From Tissierella praeacuta_A (GTDB taxonomy: Bacteria > Bacillota > Clostridia > Tissierellales > Tissierellaceae): a stretch of DNA of 40,169 bases. Positions 8,710-17,256 of the stretch are shown one piece after another. The stretch covers positions 1 through 40,169 of the forward strand of contig NZ_JBEBOY010000027.1 in NCBI RefSeq assembly GCF_040396155.1, written 5' to 3'. The notes below the pieces were generated by a model, which was not told where the DNA came from, did no database searches, and saw only the letters and a list, made by a program, of their open reading frames with translations. The position numbers and the translations under genes are program-made. Position 1 is the first letter of the stretch. Each line of letters opens with the position of its first letter.

Positions 8710-8770
8710 AATACTCCTTTCTGATAAAGTCAAAAAAGTGTTCATATATTAACTTTTTCAGAGAGGTATT
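8710..8770. repeat. Imperfect inverted repeat with about 20-base arms
   Basis: AATACTCCTTTCTGATAAAG (8710-8729) is nearly complementary to AACTTTTTCAGAGAGGTATT (8751-8770). It sits downstream of the minus-strand XRE regulator and probably acts as its terminator or 3' stabiliser. It fills the rest of the gap between 8511 and 8815. Confidence 0.5.
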
Positions 8771-8814
8771 GAGAGAAAATAATACTTTATTTAAATAGCG
8801 AATTAATTCATTAT

Positions 8815-9177
8815 TTATAACTTTCCATTAAATACTTTTATGCATTTAATAACCTTTCCAATATCCTCTATAGGCATATCATCAATTTCCAAAAAAAGTT
8901 CTTCTAATGCATTTCTTTTAGCAGAAAGGTAATTTGCACTATTTTCCATATTTTGATTTGCAAAGGAAAGTCTAATATTAGATAAGCCTATGAGATAATC
9001 TAGTGAAACGCAAAAAAGTGTAGAAATTTTTATAAGGAGTTGCACATCATTGGGAAAACGTGAACCATTTTCATAATTACTAACAGACTGTCTACTAATA
9101 TTTAATTTTTTAGCTAACTCACTTTGAGTTAAAGAATTTTCTTCTCTAAGGAGTTTTAAACGCTCTCCAAAAGTCAT
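8815..9177 (-). CDS. XRE-family helix-turn-helix transcriptional regulator
   Basis: A 120-residue protein. Residues about 5-62 form a classic Cro/CI-type domain: LKLLREENSLTQSELAKKLN, then SRQSVSNYENG (recognition helix), then DVQLLIKIS and the LDYLIGLSN end. The remaining 55 residues are helical and probably serve dimerisation. The ATG at 9177 has AGGTGAT directly upstream. It is transcribed divergently from the small gene at 9516. The space between them holds two neighbouring dyads that overlap candidate promoters, so self-regulation is likely. It could also act on the neighbour; the inducer is unknown. Confidence 0.88.
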   Translation of the reverse strand: MTFGERLKLLREENSLTQSELAKKLNISRQSVSNYENGSRFPNDVQLLIKISTLFCVSLDYLIGLSNIRLSFANQNMENSANYLSAKRNALEELFLEIDDMPIEDIGKVIKCIKVFNGKL

Positions 9178-9255
9178 GGCATCACCTCATAGATATCCTA
9201 GCATAAAAACAATTAAATCTATATACTGTATTCAAAAAGGGTCTAAATGTAATAA

Positions 9256-9298
9256 AATGTCAACATTTGTTGTCAACAATAATATTTTATGCTAATAT
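9256..9298. promoter_or_regulatory. Paired operator-like dyads with overlapping promoter elements
   Basis: AATGTCAACATT (9256-9267) and TTGTTGTCAACAA (9267-9279) are adjacent dyads sharing the core TGTCAACA, 13 bases apart. On the plus strand TTGTCA (9270-9275), 17 bases and TAATAT (9293-9298) form a promoter, helped by TG before the -10. On the minus strand the same cores read TTGACA. The layout fits a divergent operator for the XRE regulator. The rest of the 338-base gap (to 9515) is A/T-rich, with two short hairpins near 9395-9415 and 9467-9483. Confidence 0.5.
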
Positions 9299-9515
9299 AT
9301 AACTATTAATTCTAAGTTTTCAAATTTAATTTTAAAAGGGAAAATAGAACTATTTAAATAAAATTAAAATATAAAAATATAGAGAAACATACCTACTATA
9401 TCAAATGATATATAGATATTCGATCTATTCCTAAGTATAAAATATGAAATTAGTCAATAGGAAGTTTAAGGAGATCTCTTAAGATTGGATACATACAAAA
9501 AAAGAGGTGAAAAAT

Positions 9516-9779
9516 TTGAAGGAACTATTTTTGAAGCATAATTGTAAATCTAAAGAATCCTTTAATAGTAATTTCACCTCTTCTGAAGTTGTTATAGTAT
9601 TTGATGTTGAACTTAAGGCTTTGAATATTAATTATAAATTTAAAAAAGTTTATCAAATAGTAAATAAAGATATTGTAAGGATAATACCTGATACTTCTTA
9701 TGATTTTATGAAGTCAACAAGAAAAGGTAAATATATAGTGCAAGAATTTAGAATAAAAGAAAGGATAGCAGTACTTTAG
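9516..9779 (+). CDS. Small hypothetical protein
   Basis: I do not recognise this protein. The TTG at 9516 is chosen because AGAGGTGA (9503-9510) lies five bases upstream. An in-frame GTG at 9507 sits inside that site. The product is about 87 residues, basic and predicted alpha/beta, with no membrane segment and no Cys pair. It ends with an alternating pattern (YIVQEFRIKERIAVL). It is divergent from the XRE regulator and may be controlled by it. Its stop lies in the loop of a 10-bp hairpin. Confidence 0.55.
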   Translation: MKELFLKHNCKSKESFNSNFTSSEVVIVFDVELKALNINYKFKKVYQIVNKDIVRIIPDTSYDFMKSTRKGKYIVQEFRIKERIAVL

Positions 9780-9791
9780 ATGTACTGCTAT
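9765..9791 (+). terminator. Hairpin over the stop codon of the small gene
   Basis: ATAGCAGTAC (9765-9774) and GTACTGCTAT (9782-9791) form a perfect 10-bp stem with a seven-base loop that contains the stop codon. The T run after it is short, so termination may be weak. Confidence 0.5.
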
Positions 9792-10036
9792 TAATGTTTC
9801 TATTACAGAAACAAGCTTTGAAGGTCATAGCAGGAGTAGATGATATTCAAAGCATGGATTGGAGATACGAAGGCATAGTTGGTAAGGCTAGGAGCTGTAG
9901 GGAGGATAGGATTTGCAGTTAATAATATGCCAATATACCTATTTAGTTTGAATGTCGCATATAGTATAATAATGTCTATAATTAGTAACTTTGTAGGATT
10001 GACGAAGATATAAATTTAATTTAAGGAGGTAAAGGT

Positions 10037-11065
10037 ATGAAAATGTTTATGAGCGATAACAACTCTGGAGTTCACCCAAAGATAATGGAAGCCATAATAA
10101 ATATTAACAACGGTCATGACTATTCCTATGGAAATGATAGTACTACAAAAAAAGCTATAGAAAAGATTAAGGAGCTGCTAGGGAAGGATGTAGATGTATA
10201 CTTCGTAACCACAGGTACAGCCGCAAATGTTATTGGACTTAGTGGAATATTAAAACCATATGAGGCTATAGTATGTGCGGATACAGCTCATATAAATGTA
10301 GATGAGTGTGGAGCATTAGAGAGATTTAGCGGATCAAAGATATTACAGATACCAACTGAAAACGGTAAAATTTGTAAAGAAGAAGTAAGGAAATTTCTCC
10401 ACTCCTTAGGAGATGAGCATCAATCTCAACCTAGAATCATTTCTATATCTCAGACTACTGAGACAGGGATTCTATATTCTATGGAAGAGATCAAAGATCT
10501 TGCTGAATTTGCTCATGAAAATAATATGCTATTGCATATAGATGGAGCAAGAATAGCTAATGCAGTAGTAGCACTTGATACTACCTTTAAGGAGATGATA
10601 ACGGATACAGGGGCGGACCTATTATCATTTGGTGGAACAAAAAATGGAATGATGATAGGAGAAACAATAATTTCATTGAATAAGGATTTGAGCAAAGCTT
10701 TTAAATTTTATATAAAACAAGGGATGCAGCTATTATCTAAGATGAGATTTGTATCTGCACAATTTGTCGCTTATTTGAGTAATGATTTATGGAGAGAAAA
10801 TGCACTAAATGCAAACAATATGGGTAAATATTTTGCAAGAAGGTTGTCTGAAATTTCTGAAATTACTCTAAAGAATGAACCGGCGACTAATATGATATTT
10901 GCAAATATGGATAAAGACTTAATTAAAGCTTTACAAGAAAAGTTTGACTTTTATGTAATAGATGAAGAATCTGGCCTAGTTAGACTAGTGACATCATTTG
11001 ATACTAATAAAGAAGATATAGATAAGTTTGTTGACTCTGCAAAAGAAATAAAAGGGCTAGCATAA
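10037..11065 (+). CDS. ltaE: Low-specificity L-threonine aldolase (PLP-dependent)
   Basis: A 342-residue aldolase of the beta-eliminating lyase/threonine aldolase family, which splits L-threonine or allo-threonine into glycine and acetaldehyde in the cytoplasm. Landmarks are SDNNSGVHPKI at the start, YGNDSTTKKA, the FVTTGTAANV pyridoxal-phosphate phosphate-binding region, HIDGARIANA (cofactor-contacting Asp/Arg), and SFGGTKNG, whose Lys is the expected Schiff-base residue. The length is normal. TAAGGAGGTAAAGG lies before the ATG. It seems to be monocistronic; the signalling gene behind it starts 33 bases later and could be cotranscribed. Such an enzyme would feed glycine/threonine fermentation in an amino-acid-using anaerobe. 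Confidence 0.9.
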   Translation: MKMFMSDNNSGVHPKIMEAIININNGHDYSYGNDSTTKKAIEKIKELLGKDVDVYFVTTGTAANVIGLSGILKPYEAIVCADTAHINVDECGALERFSGSKILQIPTENGKICKEEVRKFLHSLGDEHQSQPRIISISQTTETGILYSMEEIKDLAEFAHENNMLLHIDGARIANAVVALDTTFKEMITDTGADLLSFGGTKNGMMIGETIISLNKDLSKAFKFYIKQGMQLLSKMRFVSAQFVAYLSNDLWRENALNANNMGKYFARRLSEISEITLKNEPATNMIFANMDKDLIKALQEKFDFYVIDEESGLVRLVTSFDTNKEDIDKFVDSAKEIKGLA

Positions 11066-11098
11066 TCTGAGAAATGTAAATTAAAAGGGGTGATGATT

Positions 11099-13360
11099 AT
11101 GAAATCTAAAATCAAGAGAAACATAATGGTATTGTTAATAATACTATCCATGGTTTCTATCCAAGATCTATTTATAGACAGCAAAAATGTTTATTCTGAT
11201 AAAGATTCAATAACCATTAAATTTGCAGGAGATCATAATCATCCTCCTTATGAATATATTGATGAGAATGGAAATTATAAGGGATATAATGTTGACATTA
11301 TTAAGGCCGTTGCTGATGAGATGGATTTAGATATTGAAATCATACCAATGGCATGGAATGATGCAATAATTGCCTTAGATAATAAGGAAATTGATGGAAT
11401 TATAGGTATGTCTCAATCTAAGGATAGATTAGAAAAATATAGATTTACTTCCCAAACAATTAACAATGAACAAGTAATTTTCACAGGTAAAGACACTGTA
11501 CATATAAATGAATTAAATGATTTAGTTGGATTAAGAGTAGCGTATCAAAAGAATGATTATAATGAATCTCTAATTATAAAGTTATCTGATATTATGGAGT
11601 TTCCTAAAGAGACATTAGAGGAAGCATTAGTTGCTTTAGAGAATGGAGAAGTAGATGCAGTATTGGGAAATAAATTAGTTGGCACATATCATTTGCAAAA
11701 AAATAAGATGTCAAAAATGATTAAAATAGCAGGAGAACCTGTTTCTACTGTAAAATATGGACCAGTAATTAGGAAAGACGACGAAGAGCTTTTTATATTA
11801 ATAGAAAAAGGTTTGGAAATTATTAAAAAAAATAAGCTTGATGAGAAGATTTATAAAAAATGGTTCGGGGAAGATATATCTTCTGTTATGATAATATATA
11901 AGGCTTATGAAAAACAAGTTATATTTATAGGCATAATTATAATTCTGATATTTGTATTTTTATATCTTTATAATAAAAAACTTCAGAAAGAAGTATTAAA
12001 AAGAACTTGTGAATTAGAAATGGCTAATGAAGGATTAATAAGGCATCAAAAGGAAATATATAACTTAGCTTATTATGATTCAGTTACATCTCTTCCGAAT
12101 AGGGTCTATTTTATAGAGGAATTAGATAATATATTTGAGAATATTGGAAATGCGGAGAATAGAGATAAAAAGTTTGCAATATTACTTTTAGATTTAGATA
12201 AGTTTAAACATATAAATGACACCCTAGGACATAATGTGGGAGATCATATATTAAAGCTTCTAGGTACAAGACTTAGTAATTTAATAAAAGAAGACGATAT
12301 TGTTTCTAGGATTGGTGGAGATGAGTACTTCATCCTTATGAGAGATGCTGATAATAATGATGTAATAAAAATGGCTAACAATATTATAGAAGATTTTAAA
12401 AAGCCATATAAGATTAAGGACTATGAATTATATTTAACTACAAGTATTGGTATAGCATTATATCCTGAAGCTGGATTAGATTCTCAATCTATGGTAAAAA
12501 ATGCAGATATTGCATTATATAAGGCTAAGGAACTTGGAGGAAATGATTACTATTTTTATGGTGCAGAGATACAGTCTAAAGGACTTGAAAGAATGATACT
12601 TTTAAATCAATTGAGACAAGCAGTAGAAAATGATCAACTGGTATTATATTATCAACCTCAGATAGATATAAAAACAAATAAGATTATAGGATTGGAAGCT
12701 TTAGTAAGATGGAATCATCCAGATGAAGGTCTATTATATCCAGATAAGTTTATTCCCCTTGCTGAGGAAACAGGATTAATAATTCAAATGGGGAAATGGA
12801 TATTGAAGAAAGCTTTAATTCAAGGGAAACAATGGATTGAGTCAGGCCATGATATAACAATATCTGTAAATATTTCAGCTAAGCAATTTCAATATAAGGG
12901 ATTCATAGGAGATATAATAAATATATTAAGTGATTCGGAATTAGATTTCAAAAACTTAATACTAGAGATTACAGAAACAACTGCAATATCAGATATTGAC
13001 CATACATTAAAAATATTAGATACTTTAAAAAAACTTGGTATAGCTGTTGCTATAGATGATTTTGGAACGGGATATTCTAGTCTTAACTATCTAAATGAAA
13101 TGAGCGTAAGCGAGTTAAAAATAGACAGATCATTTATTTGGGATATTGAAAAAAATCAAAAAAACAAAATGATTGCAAATACTATAATGGTTTTAGCAAA
13201 ACAATTAGAGTTAAAAGTAACTGCTGAGGGAGTAGAGAATATAGAGCAATTGGAAATACTAAAAGAAATGGGTTGTGATACAGCACAAGGATATTATTTT
13301 AGTAAACCTGTCTCGAAAGAAAAAATAGATGAAATGTTAAATGAAAAAAGCCCTAAATAA
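11099..13360 (+). CDS. Membrane protein with solute-binding, GGDEF and EAL domains (cyclic di-GMP turnover)
   Basis: The ATG at 11099 follows AAGGGGTGA; upstream in-frame starts overlap that site. The product is about 753 residues. Order: signal anchor (about 10-25), extracellular family-3 solute-binding domain (about 35-260, with PPYEYIDENG and GYNVDIIKAVADEM), a membrane helix (about 278-297), GGDEF, then EAL. The GGDEF motif reads GGDEY (about 406-410), and the usual RxxD inhibition site reads KEDD, so feedback binding is probably absent. The EAL domain looks active: EALVRW, NISAKQF, EITETTA, DDFGTGYSS, KIDRSF, AEGVE and QGYYFSKP are all present. An amino acid or similar ligand outside the cell probably tunes cyclic di-GMP turnover. 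The stop lies in the loop of a terminator. Confidence 0.9.
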   Translation: MKSKIKRNIMVLLIILSMVSIQDLFIDSKNVYSDKDSITIKFAGDHNHPPYEYIDENGNYKGYNVDIIKAVADEMDLDIEIIPMAWNDAIIALDNKEIDGIIGMSQSKDRLEKYRFTSQTINNEQVIFTGKDTVHINELNDLVGLRVAYQKNDYNESLIIKLSDIMEFPKETLEEALVALENGEVDAVLGNKLVGTYHLQKNKMSKMIKIAGEPVSTVKYGPVIRKDDEELFILIEKGLEIIKKNKLDEKIYKKWFGEDISSVMIIYKAYEKQVIFIGIIIILIFVFLYLYNKKLQKEVLKRTCELEMANEGLIRHQKEIYNLAYYDSVTSLPNRVYFIEELDNIFENIGNAENRDKKFAILLLDLDKFKHINDTLGHNVGDHILKLLGTRLSNLIKEDDIVSRIGGDEYFILMRDADNNDVIKMANNIIEDFKKPYKIKDYELYLTTSIGIALYPEAGLDSQSMVKNADIALYKAKELGGNDYYFYGAEIQSKGLERMILLNQLRQAVENDQLVLYYQPQIDIKTNKIIGLEALVRWNHPDEGLLYPDKFIPLAEETGLIIQMGKWILKKALIQGKQWIESGHDITISVNISAKQFQYKGFIGDIINILSDSELDFKNLILEITETTAISDIDHTLKILDTLKKLGIAVAIDDFGTGYSSLNYLNEMSVSELKIDRSFIWDIEKNQKNKMIANTIMVLAKQLELKVTAEGVENIEQLEILKEMGCDTAQGYYFSKPVSKEKIDEMLNEKSPK

Positions 13361-13370
13361 GGGCTTTTTT
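13344..13370. terminator. Bidirectional terminator at a convergent gene end
   Basis: AAAAAAGCCCT and AGGGCTTTTTT form a stem with A and T runs on both sides. The stop codon of the GGDEF-EAL gene is inside the hairpin, and the stop of the minus-strand lipoprotein gene touches it. Confidence 0.88.
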
Positions 13371-14121
13371 AGTACACTGATGGGAAGTGAAGAATATTTG
13401 CATCACCTGTAGTTTCAAATTTAGATGTACCTATAAATTGATTTTCATCTTTAATGAATTTATACTCTGTAAGTTTTAAATTTGCAGTACCTGTTTGAAT
13501 TGTAGATATATAAAACTCATCTTCTACTGTATATACATAAAATTGGATATTTCCTAACTGAACATAATCATTAAATAGTATATAATCTTTATCAGTATCT
13601 TCAACTAGAAGAGTCCAATTTTGTCCATCATCCCAAGCGATATTACCTTTTTCATCTTTTTGTGCTGTTGTATAAATTGAGATAGTCTCATCAGTTCCAT
13701 CCTTGTCAAAATCTATAGTATAGGAATCAAGTAAAGTTAATTCTTTAGTATCCCACTTTTCAGCAGATTTAATTTCGAAACTATCTTTTCCTATATGCTC
13801 ATTAACAGCATCTTTTATAAAATCATTGGTTTCTATTGACTTCACTATATTGTTTTCATTAAAAGCTACCATATAATATTCGTTTATAGTTAAACTATCT
13901 GCAAGTTGCTTATCTGGTATCTCTAATTTTAGACTTTTTTCATCTGTGGAAATACTAATATAGTTTTTTCCATCTTCTGTATTTATCTCATTTAAAAATC
14001 CTGAAGCCATAGATATTTTTTCTTCTACGCCAGGTTTATCCTTAGGGGTACAGCCAAAAGATATACTTAGGACCATCATAACTACTAAAATTAATGAAAG
14101 TTTTTTAATTAAATTTTTCAT
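13369..14121 (-). CDS. Putative lipoprotein, hypothetical
   Basis: A 250-residue protein with a lipoprotein signal: Lys-rich start, hydrophobic helix and SFGC, with the lipidated Cys at residue 24. The mature part is acidic. One half, around FDKDGTDETISIYTTAQ, resembles FG-GAP/VCBS-like or Ca-binding-type strands (D-x-D-x-x-D), as seen in many clostridial surface lipoproteins. I cannot assign a family. A GGATGGTGA element lies before the ATG. It converges on the GGDEF-EAL gene and shares its terminator. Confidence 0.7.
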   Translation of the reverse strand: MKNLIKKLSLILVVMMVLSISFGCTPKDKPGVEEKISMASGFLNEINTEDGKNYISISTDEKSLKLEIPDKQLADSLTINEYYMVAFNENNIVKSIETNDFIKDAVNEHIGKDSFEIKSAEKWDTKELTLLDSYTIDFDKDGTDETISIYTTAQKDEKGNIAWDDGQNWTLLVEDTDKDYILFNDYVQLGNIQFYVYTVEDEFYISTIQTGTANLKLTEYKFIKDENQFIGTSKFETTGDANILHFPSVY

Positions 14122-14311
14122 ACTATCACCATCCTTTATAATTATAAATTAACATAATTTTATATTTTTTACAAGAAACATAGGATTACGAATTGATTAC
14201 AATGTTGAACGTAATAAATTTATCTGATTTAATTAATAATATAATAGCAGGGTATTTATTAAATTAATCTGTAAGAAAATTTTTCTTAAACTATTTTAAT
14301 TGTTTTTTAAT

Positions 14312-14354
14312 TTTGACCTAGGTCAAAGTAAATTATTTTATTTTAACCTATAAT
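14312..14354 (+). promoter_or_regulatory. Crp/Fnr-type operator and activator-dependent promoter
   Basis: TTTGACCTAGGTCAAA (14312-14327) is a perfect 16-bp palindrome of the Crp/Fnr type. A perfect TATAAT follows at 14349-14354 with no usable -35 element. If the hexamer is at -12 to -7, the start is near 14361 and the palindrome centre is at -41.5, the classic class II activator position. The likely ligand is the Crp/Fnr protein encoded at the end of the same operon (16548-17228). Confidence 0.72.
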
Positions 14355-14389
14355 AAAATTATAAATAATAAAAAACAGGAGGTAATATT

Positions 14390-14605
14390 ATGATAACAAA
14401 AACTTATCAATTAGAAACTTTAACTTGTCCAAATTGTGTGGCTAAAATTGAAGGAATGTTAAAGAAAACTAAAGGAATATCTGCAGGAGAAGTGTTATTT
14501 AATACATCTAGAGTAAAAGCAACCTTTGATGATTCAATATTAAGCTCACAGGAGATAGTAGAAAAAATTAAAAAACTAGGTTTTAATGTCCTAGGCGAGA
14601 AATAA
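14390..14605 (+). CDS. HMA-domain heavy-metal-binding protein (metallochaperone)
   Basis: A 71-residue single HMA domain with the ferredoxin-like beta-alpha-beta-beta-alpha-beta pattern. The metal site TCPNC is at residues 12-16, followed by VAKIEGML. Such proteins bind a soft metal ion with two Cys thiolates and hand it to a P1B ATPase. AGGAGG lies upstream of the ATG. It is the first gene of the operon with the ATPase (56-base gap) and the Crp/Fnr regulator. The ATPase lacks its own N-terminal HMA domain, so this small protein may stand in for it. Confidence 0.88.
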   Translation: MITKTYQLETLTCPNCVAKIEGMLKKTKGISAGEVLFNTSRVKATFDDSILSSQEIVEKIKKLGFNVLGEK

Positions 14606-14661
14606 GAAAGCTTCATTTATTTTCTGTATAGCTAAAAAATAAATTAAAGAGAGGGAGTATA

Positions 14662-16524
14662 ATGAAATTAACCAAGGTTAGAAGAGTTTGGATATCTGGC
14701 ATATTGGTAATTATATCCTTTGTGTTAAAGAATACAATAGGACAAAAACCAATAACATCAATAGTTATGATTCTTGCAGCAATAATTGCAGGTACTCCTA
14801 TACTTAAAAATGCAATATTTGCTGCAAGATACTGGATAATAGGAATAGATGCATTAGTTTCCATAGCGGTTATAGGTGCAATATTTATAGGGGAATACTG
14901 GGAGGCAGCTGCTGTAACATTTTTATTTATGTTAGGTGATTATTTAGAGTCTAGGACTATAGAAAAAACTAGGTCTTCAATTAAAGCTTTGCTGGATTTA
15001 GCTCCAGATACAGCTAGAATAGTAAAAGATGGAGTAGAAAAAATAATATCACCTGATGAAGTAATTAAGGGAGATAAGATAATTGTAAAACCAGGAGAAA
15101 AGATTTCTGTAGATGGTATTATTATAGAAGGTTCTGCTTATGTAAACCAATCAGCTATTACAGGAGAGTCAATACCTATCAATAGAAATATTAATGATGA
15201 TGTTTTTTCAGGGACAATAATAGAATCAGGCTATCTAATAATCGAAGCAACTAGAGTAGGTGATGATACTACCTTTGCAAGAATACTTCAAATGGTAGAA
15301 GAAGCACAAGATAAAAAAGCAAAGACTCAAAAATTCCTTGAAAGATTTTCAAGATATTATACTCCAGCTATAATTATATTAGCAATAGGATTCTATTTAT
15401 TTACAAAAGATTTAGTATTAGCCCTTACTTTATTAGTAATAGCTTGTCCGGGAGCCTTAGTTATCTCAACTCCTGTATCTATTGTAGCAGGTATAGGAAA
15501 TGGAGCTAAGCATGGAGTTCTCATCAAAGGCGGAGAGATAATGGAAAACTTAGGGAAGATTAAGGTTTTAGCCTTTGATAAAACAGGAACATTAACTATT
15601 GGAAAACCCATGGTAACGCATATAAAAGCTTACGATATAAATGAAAAAGACCTTCTGAAAAGAGCTGCCATAGGTGAAGCATATTCGGAACATCCATTAG
15701 CCAAAGCAATTGTTACCAGAGCAGAAAAGGAATTAGGAAAGATTAATGAAATCCCCGAAGAATCAGAGATAATAACTGGACAAGGAATTAAGACTAAAAT
15801 AAAAGATAAAATAATTTTAATAGGAAATAGAAAATTATTTTCGGAAAGTAATGTAAATATTGGTGAAGATATAGAAAAATATTTACAGTCAGAAGAAGAT
15901 AAAGGACAGACAGCTATAATAGTTGGAGATATAAAAAGAGTATTAGGGGTTATATCTATTGCTGATGTCGTAAGAGAAGATGCTAAAAATCTAGTATTTA
16001 ATTTAAAAAAATTAGGCGTAGAAAAAATAGTAATGCTTACTGGCGATAATAAGAGAGCAGCTAAGGCAATTGCGGAGGAAATAGGATTAGATGATTTCTA
16101 TGCAGAACTTCTTCCTGAAGATAAAGTTAGAGTGTTAAGAGAATTGCAAGAAAGATATGGTGTAGCAGCTATGGTAGGAGATGGAGTAAATGATGCACCA
16201 GCATTGGCATCTGCAGATTTGGGAATTGCCATAGGAGGAGCAGGAACAGATGTAGCTATGGAAACAGCAGATGTAGTTTTAATGTCTGATGAGATAAAAA
16301 AATTATCTCATGCCATAGGATTAAGCCGTGCCACGGTAAATAATATGAAACAAAATATTTATTTTGCCATAGCCGTAGCAGTATTGTTACTGGCGGGAGT
16401 ATTGATTAAAACAGTTAATTTATCTTTTGGGATGTTAATACATGAATTATCTGTTCTGTTAGTTGTAGCTAATGCAGTTAGACTTCTAAGATATGGAGAG
16501 AGATATATAAGTCAAAAAAATTAG
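14662..16524 (+). CDS. P1B-type heavy-metal-translocating ATPase with a CPG motif
   Basis: A 620-residue transporter without N-terminal HMA domain. Six to eight helices surround the actuator segment (TGES, about 170) and the P/N domains (DKTGT, about 306; HP in SEHPLAKA; TGDN, about 460; GDGVNDAP, about 507). The ion-site motif in the sixth helix is CPG (ACPGALVIS, about 261-263) rather than CPC, SPC or CPH. The last helix has HELSVLLVVANAVRLL, recalling the HEG(S/G)T motif of the P1B-4 class more than the Asp of Zn/Cd pumps. The ion cannot be fixed. The redox-stress neighbours make Fe2+ efflux an option, Zn/Cd/Co another. AGAGAGGGAG precedes the ATG. Confidence 0.9.
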   Translation: MKLTKVRRVWISGILVIISFVLKNTIGQKPITSIVMILAAIIAGTPILKNAIFAARYWIIGIDALVSIAVIGAIFIGEYWEAAAVTFLFMLGDYLESRTIEKTRSSIKALLDLAPDTARIVKDGVEKIISPDEVIKGDKIIVKPGEKISVDGIIIEGSAYVNQSAITGESIPINRNINDDVFSGTIIESGYLIIEATRVGDDTTFARILQMVEEAQDKKAKTQKFLERFSRYYTPAIIILAIGFYLFTKDLVLALTLLVIACPGALVISTPVSIVAGIGNGAKHGVLIKGGEIMENLGKIKVLAFDKTGTLTIGKPMVTHIKAYDINEKDLLKRAAIGEAYSEHPLAKAIVTRAEKELGKINEIPEESEIITGQGIKTKIKDKIILIGNRKLFSESNVNIGEDIEKYLQSEEDKGQTAIIVGDIKRVLGVISIADVVREDAKNLVFNLKKLGVEKIVMLTGDNKRAAKAIAEEIGLDDFYAELLPEDKVRVLRELQERYGVAAMVGDGVNDAPALASADLGIAIGGAGTDVAMETADVVLMSDEIKKLSHAIGLSRATVNNMKQNIYFAIAVAVLLLAGVLIKTVNLSFGMLIHELSVLLVVANAVRLLRYGERYISQKN

Positions 16525-16547
16525 TATCAGATTAAGGAGATGTTTAA

Positions 16548-17228
16548 ATGGATTGTAACTGTTTTAAGCGAGAAGGAAAAAATTGTATAGAGATAGTTCC
16601 AATCTTTAGTAGCCTAAGTTATGAAGAAATGATGGAAGTAGCTAGAATAACAAGAGAGAAGATTTTTGAAAAGGGCGAAATGATATATTTAGCTGGTGAT
16701 AAAGGGGAAAAACTTTATGTAATCCATTCTGGAAAGGTAAAGATAACTAGATTCACGGATACTGGTAAAGAACAAGTGATTAGAGTATTAGGACCTGGAG
16801 ATTTTATGGGAGAATTATCCCTATTTAGTCCATTACCATTAACTGATAATGGAGAAGCATTATTAAAGACAGTAGCATGTATAATAGATGGAAAAAAATT
16901 AAAAGCCTTGATGAGAAGATATCCTACTATAGCATTTAAGATAATGGAAGAGTTAAGTCAAAGGCTTGAAAAGGCAGAGAATTTGATTGAGAATATAAGT
17001 TTACATGGAGTAGAAAGAAGACTTGCTCTTACACTGATTAGTATGGCAAATGAAAAGGGAGAAGTAAATTTAAAGATGAGTAAAAAAGATTTTGCATCTC
17101 ATCTAGGAATGAGTCAAGAAACTTTAAGTAGAAAGTTAACATCATTTCAAAATATGGGCATTATAAAATTAATAGGTCATAGAAGAATAATTTTATTGGA
17201 CATGGAAGCTTTAGAGGAAATAGAATAG
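16548..17228 (+). CDS. Crp/Fnr-family transcriptional regulator
   Basis: A 226-residue regulator: an N-terminal Cys cluster (C3, C5, C13 in MDCNCFKREGKNC), a cyclic-nucleotide-binding-fold domain (about 20-130, with GEMIYLAGDKGEKLYVI and PGDFMGELSLFSP), a long dimer helix, and a C-terminal winged helix whose recognition part is SQETLSRKL (about 188). The Cys spacing differs from E. coli FNR (C-x2-C-x5-C), so it may bind an Fe-S cluster, metal, or react with oxidants. That is inference. AAGGAG lies before the ATG, 23 bases after the ATPase stop. The palindrome at 14312-14327 suggests positive self-regulation of the operon. Candidate signals are oxygen, nitric oxide or metal. Confidence 0.88.
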   Translation: MDCNCFKREGKNCIEIVPIFSSLSYEEMMEVARITREKIFEKGEMIYLAGDKGEKLYVIHSGKVKITRFTDTGKEQVIRVLGPGDFMGELSLFSPLPLTDNGEALLKTVACIIDGKKLKALMRRYPTIAFKIMEELSQRLEKAENLIENISLHGVERRLALTLISMANEKGEVNLKMSKKDFASHLGMSQETLSRKLTSFQNMGIIKLIGHRRIILLDMEALEEIE

Positions 17229-17229
17229 A

Positions 17230-17256
17230 AGGGGTGACTTTTAGTCCCCCTAATTT
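17230..17256. terminator. Short hairpin between convergent genes
   Basis: GGGGTGAC and GTCCCCC pair around TTTTA between the Crp/Fnr gene and the convergent hemerythrin-like gene. Only 26 bases separate the two coding regions. Confidence 0.6.

Noticed and set aside
9794..9922. A 42-codon frame starting MFLLQKQALKVIAGVDD with slightly higher GC than its surroundings
   Set aside because: No ribosome binding site and no recognised family; the ATG lies right behind a hairpin. It may be a gene remnant but nothing proves it.
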